Shown piece after piece: positions 1-4,824 of a stretch of DNA of 8,090 nt. The notes beneath the pieces were generated by a model that had not been told where the DNA came from, did not search any database, and saw only the letters and a program-made list of their open reading frames with translations. The stretch covers positions 1 through 8,090 of the forward strand of contig JAJTHR010000096.1 in assembly GCA_021298935.1 (NCBI GenBank), in the 5' to 3' direction. The position numbers and the translations under genes are program-made. Position 1 is the stretch's first letter, and every line of letters begins with the position of its first letter. The DNA is from Parachlamydia sp. (GTDB taxonomy: Bacteria; Chlamydiota; Chlamydiia; Chlamydiales; Parachlamydiaceae).

Positions 1-570
1 ATGCCTCCAAAGATCACCCCCTGCTTCCATCATGACTTCGCACAGGCCATTAAGCGGAAGGCCCATGACATTGTAATAGCATCCCTCAATCGAGCGGACA
101 ATCAAGCCGCCGGATCCCTGAATCATATACCCGCCTGCTTTATCGGTCCAATGCAGCGTATTTTGATAATGGTGGATCTGTTCATCGCTTAAAGCATTGA
201 AAAGGACTCTCGTCATTTGGACATGTTGAATGCACCGATCCTTATCAAACACCGTTAGCCCGGTATAAACTTCATGCCAATGCCCGGCCAATTCTTTTAA
301 GTGCTGAAAAGCTTGGGTTTCGTCCTTTGGCTTGTGGTAAACTTTTCCTTCTTTAAAAACCACTGTGTCAGCCGTGAGGATCAGGCGGGAAGGATAGGTG
401 CCAAGAAGAGACTCCCCTTTACCTTGTGCAAGGGTTAATACATAATCGCCCGGATTGCCATTAAAGGGGACCGATTCTTCATCAAAAGGGGGGGCTGCCT
501 GTTCAAAAGGCAAATCAAAAAACTCTAGGATTTCTTTTCGGCGGGGAGACTGGGAACCTAAAATAATCAT
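1..570 (-). CDS. maf: Maf/YhdE-type nucleotide pyrophosphatase (3' end cut by window edge)
   Basis: Maf proteins are cytoplasmic nucleoside-triphosphate pyrophosphatases that hydrolyse dTTP, UTP or modified nucleotides to the monophosphate and have been linked to septum formation. Translating the minus strand from the ATG at 570 gives 190 residues with no stop before the window edge, so only the extreme C-terminus is missing. It starts MIILGSQSPRR, the usual Maf opening (S-x-SPRR). The catalytic acidic motif ADTVV is at residues 67-71 (Asp68), followed by HKPKD at 79-83, YTG at 102-104, KAGGYMIQG at 144-152 and YYNVMGLPL at 165-173. The IQG form (Gln151) together with Lys80 fits the YhdE (dTTP/UTP) subgroup better than the YceF subgroup, whose equivalent is S-E-G; this specificity is inferred from family knowledge. 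The start lies 2 nt after the stop of the preceding small gene, with a weak GGA 5 nt upstream, so it is the fourth gene of a tight unit and probably translationally coupled. Family is certain; substrate is not. Confidence 0.95.
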   Translation of the reverse strand, partial: MIILGSQSPRRKEILEFFDLPFEQAAPPFDEESVPFNGNPGDYVLTLAQGKGESLLGTYPSRLILTADTVVFKEGKVYHKPKDETQAFQHLKELAGHWHEVYTGLTVFDKDRCIQHVQMTRVLFNALSDEQIHHYQNTLHWTDKAGGYMIQGSGGLIVRSIEGCYYNVMGLPLNGLCEVMMEAGGDLWRH

Positions 571-572
571 AA

Positions 573-857
573 TTATCCAATTAAAATTTGAGGAAAAATA
601 TACAATTTCAGTTTTTCTGAATTCAATTTTGGAAAAAATTTTTGTACATGCTCGATGATGAGATCTTTCTTTTCATTAATCTCTTTGATTTGAGAGCCAT
701 TTAATAAAAAGAAACCAAAATATTCGTTTTCATTGTAATAGGCTTTTTCAAAGGGGTTTTGCAAAAGCCATTGCTGCTTGCTTTCTCCATGAAGTTGATA
801 CGTTTGTGCGAGTATCTCACCTTTATTTAAAAATCCAAGAAAAATTTTAGGTGTCAT
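573..857 (-). CDS. Small hypothetical protein, 94 aa, inside the maf operon
   Basis: I do not recognise this protein. It has 94 residues, no signal peptide and no transmembrane segment. It is rich in aromatic residues (for example AYYNENEYFGFFLL around residues 39-52) and in Lys, with a charged, probably helical middle (IKEINEKKDLIIEHVQKFF, about 57-75) and a short hydrophobic tail. It looks like a small cytoplasmic alpha/beta protein. Support for a real gene is positional. Its ATG at 857 overlaps the TGA of the dehydrogenase gene in an ATGA arrangement (854-857), and its TAA at 573 is 2 nt before the maf ATG, so it fills exactly the space between two certain genes. No clear Shine-Dalgarno precedes it, which fits translation by re-initiation after the upstream stop. 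A role with Maf or the dehydrogenase cannot be claimed from the sequence. Confidence 0.75.
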   Translation of the reverse strand: MTPKIFLGFLNKGEILAQTYQLHGESKQQWLLQNPFEKAYYNENEYFGFFLLNGSQIKEINEKKDLIIEHVQKFFPKLNSEKLKLYIFPQILIG

Positions 858-1630
858 GATTGTCTGTGAACCATCATGGTTGATGCCTGATTTTTTGGAT
901 AAATGATTAGATCAGCGATATTAACGTGCGGCGGTCGAGAGGCTATAAAAAAGATCGCTTCGGCAATATCATCAGCTGTGAGAGGCTGCATACCTTTATA
1001 GACGTTATGCGCCTTTTCCTGATCGCCATAAAAGCGGACAAGGCTGAATTCGGTTTCTGCCATTCCTGGCGAAATCAGCGAAACCCGGATGGGCGAATCG
1101 ATGAGTTCCATCCTTAGGGTATCTGTAATGGCACGCAGAGCAAACTTGGTTGCGCAATACACGCTTCCGCCGGGATAGGTGCCGTGGCCCGATACGCTGC
1201 CTACATTGATGATTTGACCCTGTCCGGCTTCAAGCATGGCGGGCAATACTAACCGTGTGGCAGCCAATACCCCTTTAATATTGGTGTCGATCATCTCATC
1301 CCATGCGTCTTTTTTTATCTCAACTAATTTATCCAATCCTCGGACAAGTCCGGCATTGTTAATTAAAATGGAGGGAGGCCCAAACTCTTGGTTGGCTTTT
1401 GCTATTCCATCTTCGAGTTTTGCATAGTCCCTGATGTCAGAAGCGATTAAGTGGCAATGGGTGCCAAATTCTTTAGCTAATTCATTTGCAAGGGTTTCGA
1501 GCCTCTCTTGTCGCCTTGCCAGCAAGATGAGCCGGGCCCCCTTTTTTGCAAAAATGCGGGCAATTGCCGTGCCAAACCCGGCGCTTGCCCCTGTGACCAT
1601 GACAGTCTCTTCATTGAAAAGGACTGCCAT
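854..1630 (-). CDS. ydfG: YdfG-like NADP-dependent short-chain dehydrogenase/reductase
   Basis: This is a 258-residue classical short-chain dehydrogenase, the usual length. The cofactor motif TGASAGFG is at residues 13-20, and Arg39-Arg40 follow the second beta strand, which favours NADP(H). NNAG is at 91-94. The catalytic tetrad reads Asn117, Ser145 (in VGSVSG), Tyr158 and Lys162 (YCATK). The region after the active site (SPGMAETEFSLVRFYGD) and the C-terminal end VHRQS closely resemble E. coli YdfG, which reduces malonic semialdehyde and oxidises L-serine, L-allo-threonine and 3-hydroxy acids; that is family knowledge, and the substrate here is inferred. It is a soluble cytoplasmic enzyme. 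The ATG at 1630 follows the stop of the kinase-like gene by 2 nt, with a G-rich stretch (GGGGGG) about 9 nt upstream. Its stop overlaps the next start (ATGA). It is the second gene of the four-gene unit ending in maf. Confidence 0.93.
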   Translation of the reverse strand: MAVLFNEETVMVTGASAGFGTAIARIFAKKGARLILLARRQERLETLANELAKEFGTHCHLIASDIRDYAKLEDGIAKANQEFGPPSILINNAGLVRGLDKLVEIKKDAWDEMIDTNIKGVLAATRLVLPAMLEAGQGQIINVGSVSGHGTYPGGSVYCATKFALRAITDTLRMELIDSPIRVSLISPGMAETEFSLVRFYGDQEKAHNVYKGMQPLTADDIAEAIFFIASRPPHVNIADLIIYPKNQASTMMVHRQS

Positions 1631-1632
1631 GC

Positions 1633-2799
1633 TTATTTGCCCCCCGTCTTAACGAGGTGATCCCAATAATGTTTCATTTGGGGATTCAAATAGTGGCGAA
1701 TGCTCGTATAGTCCGGACCCTGTCCAGGATATTCCGTATCGATAAAAGCAAAGGTGCCTTTTTTGGTATAGGCAATGTTATCAGGACGGTAGCTCGATCC
1801 CTTGGCACGGCTAATAATCACATACAGCTCATCCAAATGGGCCGGGGTGATCAAATTTTTCCAGGCAGAGTAGTTTTCCTTTTCAGGAACGAGCTGCATG
1901 TTGGTCACAAGTAGAAGGGCGTAGTGGCGTGTGTGCTTAGTATTAGCCGGGGGAGATGGGTTTTCCGGCAAAGGATAGATCCATTTGGAAGCCACGGTAA
2001 AATAGCGGATGTTTTTGCTCTCAATAATGCGCGCGACTTTTCTTGCTCCCACGCATCGCTTGACGAGCCAGTGCCAGCTCGGCTTCTTCCTTTTTTCCTT
2101 AAGTTCATTATCCATATAAGCTTTGACGAGGTAGCCAGGCAGGTGAGGATGGGATGCGACGTGAACATAGGACCTGGGGCCCACATCCAATGTTTTGAAT
2201 CCCGCTTGGCGAAAAGTCCTTTTGTTGATTGTTGCGCGGGTAAGAAGAAAAATCTTGTCAAGTACCGCTTTCATCGGATGGTTGTGATTGATGACAAAAG
2301 GACGCATTTTATTTTTAATGTTTTCTGGAATGACGCTGTTCAATTCAAAGTCATCATTAGTGCTTCCCTTATTGCGAAGAAACGACTGATGCGTGACTTG
2401 CTCTTCAAGTGAGAGGTTATGCTGCCACTGAAAATATAAAAGTTGATGCGCTTTATCAAAGGCTGCATAAGCTTCTTCATGGCGATTAGCAGTGAAAAAA
2501 TTCATTCCTTCGTAATAAAATGCAAATGCTTCCTGGACAGAGGCAGCTTGAGGTTGAAACTCAACCAGCCGGCTCCATAATCTTTCCACATCGCCATTTT
2601 CAAATAGGGGGCCATTGATCGGCTCGCCTTTGCACAAAGATTGTTGAGCATGCAAATGATGGAGTAGAGAGGCGTTCGCCTGGATGGCAGATTCTATAGA
2701 GGAATGGGAGAAAATGGGTTCAGCTTTGTTTGCACATAAAGAAAGGGGAATGACATTCAGCAATGCAATAGTCAATGTCAATAGGAATGGGCGTAACAA
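1633..2799 (-). CDS. Exported protein with degenerate kinase-like C-terminal half and a TPR-like segment
   Basis: I do not recognise a named family. I place the start at the TTG at 2799 (388 aa): GGAGG at 2805-2809 sits 5 nt upstream, and a TAA at 2815-2817 limits the frame, which has no ATG at this end. The N-terminus is a signal peptide (LRPFLLTLTIALLNVIPLSL, then CANKA), with likely cleavage after Ala23. Cys22 follows Leu, so a lipobox is poor. Residues 88-123 read like one or two TPR helices (YYEGMNFF, RHEEAYAAFDKA). From about 205 on the pattern is that of a small protein-kinase-like fold: a beta-rich segment ending in GYLVKAY (Lys226 in the place of the ATP-binding Lys), a hinge-like strand (LLLVTNMQLVP), then SSYRPDNIAYTKKG and AFIDTEYPG. 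Asn341 and Asp354 fit the metal-binding Asn and DFG Asp, but the catalytic-loop Asp position is Ser336, so it may be a pseudokinase. It heads the maf operon. Fold assignment is my inference. Confidence 0.8.
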   Translation of the reverse strand: MLRPFLLTLTIALLNVIPLSLCANKAEPIFSHSSIESAIQANASLLHHLHAQQSLCKGEPINGPLFENGDVERLWSRLVEFQPQAASVQEAFAFYYEGMNFFTANRHEEAYAAFDKAHQLLYFQWQHNLSLEEQVTHQSFLRNKGSTNDDFELNSVIPENIKNKMRPFVINHNHPMKAVLDKIFLLTRATINKRTFRQAGFKTLDVGPRSYVHVASHPHLPGYLVKAYMDNELKEKRKKPSWHWLVKRCVGARKVARIIESKNIRYFTVASKWIYPLPENPSPPANTKHTRHYALLLVTNMQLVPEKENYSAWKNLITPAHLDELYVIISRAKGSSYRPDNIAYTKKGTFAFIDTEYPGQGPDYTSIRHYLNPQMKHYWDHLVKTGGK

Positions 2800-2804
2800 A
2801 ATGG

Positions 2805-2809
2805 CCTCC
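2805..2809 (-). promoter_or_regulatory. Shine-Dalgarno GGAGG that sets the TTG start of the kinase-like gene
   Basis: On the minus strand GGAGG is followed by the five bases CCATT and then TTG (2797-2799). A longer reading of the frame would begin with the TTG at 2809-2811, but that codon overlaps this ribosome-binding site and has none of its own. The downstream TTG is therefore the better start, and it gives a tidier signal peptide. Confidence 0.65.
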
Positions 2810-2831
2810 AAAAATTATTAATGAAGGCGGG

Positions 2832-2861
2832 ATCATAGCATAAAGATAATTTTCCTTAGAA
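2832..2861 (-). promoter_or_regulatory. Candidate sigma-70-type promoter for the four-gene maf unit
   Basis: On the minus strand a good -10 hexamer TATGAT (2832-2837, five of six matches to TATAAT) lies 18 nt from a poor -35 TTCTAA (2856-2861). Transcription would start near 2825 and leave a leader of about 25 nt before the GGAGG and TTG start at 2799. It is the only reasonable promoter I see just upstream of this unit. It partly abuts the end of the decayed coding stretch, whose stop is at 2867. Confidence 0.4.
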
Positions 2862-2866
2862 GAAAA

Positions 2867-3248
2867 TCAGACTTGAAACTCCTCTAAGTCATTAGGCCTC
2901 TTTTCGCAATCTGCTTTGCTTGAAAAAACAGATTGTGCAGATTTATCATCTAATTTTGAGGGCATTTCTGAAGATATGGTCATCCCTATGCATACTTTAA
3001 ATCCAGGTCGTCTTGTTTGCGCAGCAAACGGGATGGTGTGGTGTACCTGGAATGAATAATAACTAGTGGTTCAATTGCCGATGTAAATTCGGTCATAGCC
3101 CTTAAAGGAGAGAATATGTTGATGAAGGCAAGGGTGTCCGAAGAAACCGAACGAGGCGCTACAACAGTAGAATACAACGTGTCATAAACGGCCAATGAGG
3201 AGTCTGTAGCTCCAAAAAGGCATTGCGAAAAGCTTCTGATTCTGACAT
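2867..3248 (-). pseudogene. Probable decayed small gene (frameshift plus in-frame stop)
   Basis: The minus strand has an ATG at 3248 preceded by AAAGGA with 6 nt spacing. It reads MSESEAFRNAFLELQTPHWP and on to Phe-Met-Thr-Arg, then ends at a TAG (3159) after 29 residues. Another frame takes over at this point and, apart from one TGA after GYDRIYIGN, stays open to a TGA at 2867. It gives a protein-like sequence with segments such as YYSFQVHHTIPF, RRPGFKVCIGMTISSE and DCEKRPNDLEEFQV. One frameshift and one nonsense change would therefore turn about 125 codons into a gene. I do not recognise the product. A competing third frame is open for 69 codons (2986-3195) from a TTG without a ribosome site, so the call rests on start signals and protein-like composition only. 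Confidence 0.3.
3003..3049. repeat. Nested inverted repeat (possible stem-loop)
   Basis: An outer pair CCAGGT (3003-3008) and ACCTGG (3044-3049) encloses a perfect six-pair hairpin GTTTGC-GCA-GCAAAC (3015-3029) that extends by three further pairs if G-T pairs are allowed. It lies inside the decayed coding stretch. It has no following T-run on either strand, so it is not an intrinsic terminator. It may be chance or an RNA fold. Confidence 0.3.
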
Positions 3249-3250
3249 AG

Positions 3251-3276
3251 GGATTCCTTTGCTTGAAAAGGAATTC
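3251..3276 (-). promoter_or_regulatory. Hairpin that buries the ribosome site of the decayed small gene
   Basis: ATTCCTTT (3253-3260) and AAAGGAAT (3267-3274) are perfect inverted repeats separated by six bases. The stem extends by one G-T and one G-C pair. In the minus-strand transcript the AAAGGA used as Shine-Dalgarno for the ATG at 3248 lies in one arm, so folding would hide it. It could have been a translational control element of the now broken gene; that is inference. Confidence 0.35.
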
Positions 3277-3310
3277 TTATATCAGATTTTGATTTGTAAT
3301 TTTAATTTTT

Positions 3311-3472
3311 TCATTTGGTATAACTGCTGGCGTCCTCTTCTTTTGGCTGCTCTAATCGAAGAAGGGGTGTTTGATTCTGTGTCTTGATCCACTGGATAAG
3401 TTGCTCTAGAAAAAGGCCTTGTTCATCCAGCCGATAAAGGGAACTGAAGTTTGGGCTATTTAAACGTTCGCA
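3311..3472 (-). pseudogene. C-terminal remnant of an unrecognised gene, cut next to the foldback element
   Basis: After a TAG (3473-3475) the minus strand is open for 53 codons to a TGA at 3311. The translation looks strongly like real protein: NFSSLYRLDEQGLFLEQL, then IQWIKTQNQTPLLRLEQPK and a polar tail EEDASSYTK. It is an amphipathic helix-rich C-terminus with Leu and Gln periodicity. There is no start codon or ribosome site at its 5' side. Instead, 22 nt upstream lies the end of the 157-bp foldback element, and past that only 28 nt remain before the phosphatase gene. The natural reading is a gene whose N-terminal part was removed by deletion or rearrangement at the element. The protein family is unknown to me. 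Confidence 0.45.
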
Positions 3473-3493
3473 CTAAGCTTTTTCTGTTCTTGG

Positions 3494-3650
3494 CTCGACT
3501 TTGTACGTTTTTGGACCCCTCTTCGAGAGAGAAGTAAACTGCGACGTAATAAATTTTGCACGAAGGGGTATTTTTACCCCTTCCAAAGAATTTATTTAGC
3601 TACAGAAAGCTTCTCTCCGAAGAGGGGTCCAAAAAACGTACAAAGTCGAG
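3494..3650. mobile_element. MITE-like foldback element, 157 bp, near-palindromic
   Basis: The two ends are inverted copies. CTCGACTTTGTACG (3494-3507) pairs perfectly with 3637-3650. T5 (3508-3512) faces A6 (3631-3636). GGACCCCTCTTCG (3513-3525) pairs perfectly with 3618-3630, and after a one-base bulge GAGAGAAG (3527-3534) pairs with 3610-3617. The middle is partly paired and ends in a perfect nine-pair hairpin with a TTTT loop (GAAGGGGTA at 3562-3570, TACCCCTTC at 3575-3583). It has no coding capacity. Size and structure match miniature inverted-repeat transposable elements. I see no direct target-site duplication flanking it (left flank TTCTTGG, right flank ATTAGTG), so insertion is not proven. 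It begins 28 nt past the phosphatase stop, so it could also act as a transcript-end structure. Confidence 0.65.
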
Positions 3651-3678
3651 ATTAGTGGGATAGATTCATATCAGAATA

Positions 3679-4440
3679 CTAATTTAAAAGAGAATGTAAT
3701 AAGCCGTTGGAAGCCAAAATGCAGGAAGATTGATTGCTTCGAGGAGAAGGGGTCAGCTTGCCACCTGCCTCTTCGATTAATAATTGTCCTGCTACCCAAT
3801 CCCAGGGAAAGAGTTGGTTCATGCAAACCGCATCCAGTTTGCCGGCTGCTACATAGGCTAATGAAAGAGCCGCAGAACCTAAGTTGCGCAAACTTGCCCC
3901 TTTTTTAAGCAAGCGTTCTAGGAAAGAAAAGTCGAAAATCGGCTGCTCGTAATCATCATAGGGAAAGCCAAAGCCAATGAGTGAATCTTCAATTGCTTTA
4001 ATTTGACTGACAAAAATTTGCTGTCCATTATGATAAGCCCCTTTTCTTTTCTCGGCGATAAAAAGCTCGTCAGTGAGAGGGTTGTAAACCACAGCGCTTA
4101 AAGGAACATTCTTTTGGCAAACAGCAATACTGATGGAAATAATGGGGATTTGACGTGTAAAATTAGTTGTGCCATCAAGTGGATCGACAATCCAAAGCAT
4201 CTCATGATCCTGTCCAGAAAAACCGCTTTCTTCTCCCAAAAAAGCATGTTCCGGGTACTTTTCTTTAACAAAAGAAAAAATGGCTTTTTCAGCCCCTTTA
4301 TCAATTGGTGTGACAAAGTTTTGGCGGCCAGGCTTTGCGGAAATTTCAAAATCTGTGGCGAATCCTTGTTTAATAATCTCCCCGGCCTTTAATGCCGCCT
4401 GGACGGCAACGGAGGTGAGTTCTGTATATTTTCGTGACAT
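3679..4440 (-). CDS. suhB: Inositol monophosphatase family protein (SuhB-like)
   Basis: This family hydrolyses inositol-1-phosphate or related sugar and nucleotide phosphates with Mg2+ and acts in the cytoplasm. SuhB of enterobacteria also takes part in rRNA antitermination. The 253-residue product has the usual length and all core motifs: GEESG at 69-73, WIVDPLDGTTNF at 83-94 (metal ligands Asp86 and Asp89), GAYHNGQ at 134-140, LRNLGSAALSLAYVAAGKLDA at about 184-204, and PWDWVAGQLLIEEAGG at 212-227 (Asp214 as the last metal ligand). The enzyme therefore looks active; whether the substrate is inositol phosphate, fructose-1,6-bisphosphate or PAP cannot be read from sequence alone, so the symbol is a family label. 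The ATG at 4440 has only a weak AGAG upstream. It is a lone minus-strand gene, divergent from the acidic-protein gene across 115 bases, and the foldback element lies shortly past its stop. Confidence 0.9.
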   Translation of the reverse strand: MSRKYTELTSVAVQAALKAGEIIKQGFATDFEISAKPGRQNFVTPIDKGAEKAIFSFVKEKYPEHAFLGEESGFSGQDHEMLWIVDPLDGTTNFTRQIPIISISIAVCQKNVPLSAVVYNPLTDELFIAEKRKGAYHNGQQIFVSQIKAIEDSLIGFGFPYDDYEQPIFDFSFLERLLKKGASLRNLGSAALSLAYVAAGKLDAVCMNQLFPWDWVAGQLLIEEAGGKLTPSPRSNQSSCILASNGLLHSLLN

Positions 4441-4470
4441 GCTCTAAGCTTATCTGAAAACACTCTCAAT

Positions 4471-4482
4471 TTCAATATTGAA
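4471..4482. promoter_or_regulatory. 12-bp perfect palindrome in the divergent spacer (candidate operator)
   Basis: TTCAATATTGAA reads the same on both strands. It sits between the divergent starts of the phosphatase gene (4440) and the acidic-protein gene (4556) and overlaps the proposed -35 of the latter. Position and symmetry suit a dimeric repressor site, but the spacer is AT-rich, so a chance palindrome is possible. Confidence 0.3.
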
Positions 4483-4506
4483 GAAATATATTTTTTATTT
4501 TATTTT
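4478..4506 (+). promoter_or_regulatory. Candidate promoter for the acidic-protein/methyltransferase pair
   Basis: TTGAAG (4478-4483) and TATTTT (4501-4506) are separated by 17 nt and are fair matches to the sigma-70 consensus. The start would fall near 4513 and give a leader of about 43 nt. A second TATAGA at 4516-4521 offers an alternative -10 with no properly spaced -35. The spacer is very AT-rich, so the call is tentative. Confidence 0.35.
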
Positions 4507-4555
4507 ACAATTCAGTATAGAAGCTCTCACAACAAATTAAATTTTCAGGGTGATT

Positions 4556-4810
4556 ATGATTGTAAGAAATAAAGAATGCACTTCTTGCTCTTGTGCAAGC
4601 AACCACGCTTCAGCCGAGGATGATCTTAGATATAGTGGATACGTTGCTCAGGATGAAGGTGACGAAGATGATGATGACTTTGACGAGGACGAAGATTTAG
4701 ATGATGACTTCGATGAAGATGAAGACTTTGATGATGAAGATGATGAAGATTACGATGATGACGAAGAAGATGAGGATGTAGAGGAATTTGAGGAAGAGGA
4801 AGAAGAATAG
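4556..4810 (+). CDS. Extremely acidic small protein (84 aa) with N-terminal Cys cluster
   Basis: I take the ATG at 4556, because AGGG (4547-4550) lies 5 nt upstream; the in-frame GTG at 4550 is part of that ribosome site. The first 30 residues are mixed and contain a Cys cluster, CTSCSC at residues 8-13, followed by His17. From residue 33 to the end almost every residue is Asp or Glu, spaced by Phe, Leu, Tyr or Val, and the protein ends in six Glu. A 10-residue unit DDDFDEDED(L/F) is repeated in tandem at 39-48 and 49-58. No membrane segment or signal is visible. The tail must be disordered with a very low isoelectric point. Such tails occur in histone or nucleic-acid chaperones, DNA mimics and Ca2+ or metal buffers, but no function can be assigned. 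The 14-nt gap to the methyltransferase gene suggests co-transcription. The mixed use of GAT/GAC and GAA/GAG argues against a simple trinucleotide expansion. Confidence 0.8.
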   Translation: MIVRNKECTSCSCASNHASAEDDLRYSGYVAQDEGDEDDDDFDEDEDLDDDFDEDEDFDDEDDEDYDDDEEDEDVEEFEEEEEE

Positions 4811-4824
4811 AATTTCCTGAAATC

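Larger units (their letters stand above)
2818..3678. other. 860-base stretch without an intact gene; decayed coding DNA and a foldback repeat
   Basis: No convincing full-length gene lies between the stop of the phosphatase gene (3679) and the leader of the kinase-like gene. Read from right to left it contains 28 unassigned bases, a 157-bp foldback element, a 53-codon C-terminal coding remnant, an AT-rich gap with a hairpin, and a longer remnant with a start and ribosome site but broken frames. Other short open frames here, such as a 69-codon minus frame at 2986-3195 and a plus frame at about 2877-3055, compete with the remnants and cannot be preferred without homologues. I saw no tRNA or strong intrinsic terminator. 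Confidence 0.6.

Noticed and set aside
1..192. Plus-strand open frame of 63 codons at the left edge
   Set aside because: It lies wholly antisense to maf, whose translation carries all family motifs.
488..494. C7 run in maf as a phase-variable tract
   Set aside because: Seven bases is short for contingency loci, maf is a housekeeping gene, and the frame is intact.
1905..2412. Two overlapping frames (118 codons minus, 162 codons plus) inside the kinase-like gene
   Set aside because: Both are shadows of the 388-residue gene, which has a signal peptide, a ribosome site and operon context.
2877..3055. Plus-strand open frame of about 60 codons ending in VWCTWNE
   Set aside because: It has no ribosome site. 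Its first ATG is late and would leave only 27 residues, and the opposite strand has a better start signal.
2986..3195. Minus-strand open frame of 69 codons
   Set aside because: It begins at a TTG without a ribosome site, overlaps the better-supported start at 3248 in another frame, and shows no motif. It is kept only as an alternative reading of the decayed stretch.
3562..3583. Strong nine-pair hairpin as an intrinsic terminator of the phosphatase gene
   Set aside because: No T-run follows the stem on either strand, and it forms the centre of a larger palindrome, so it is better explained as part of the foldback element.
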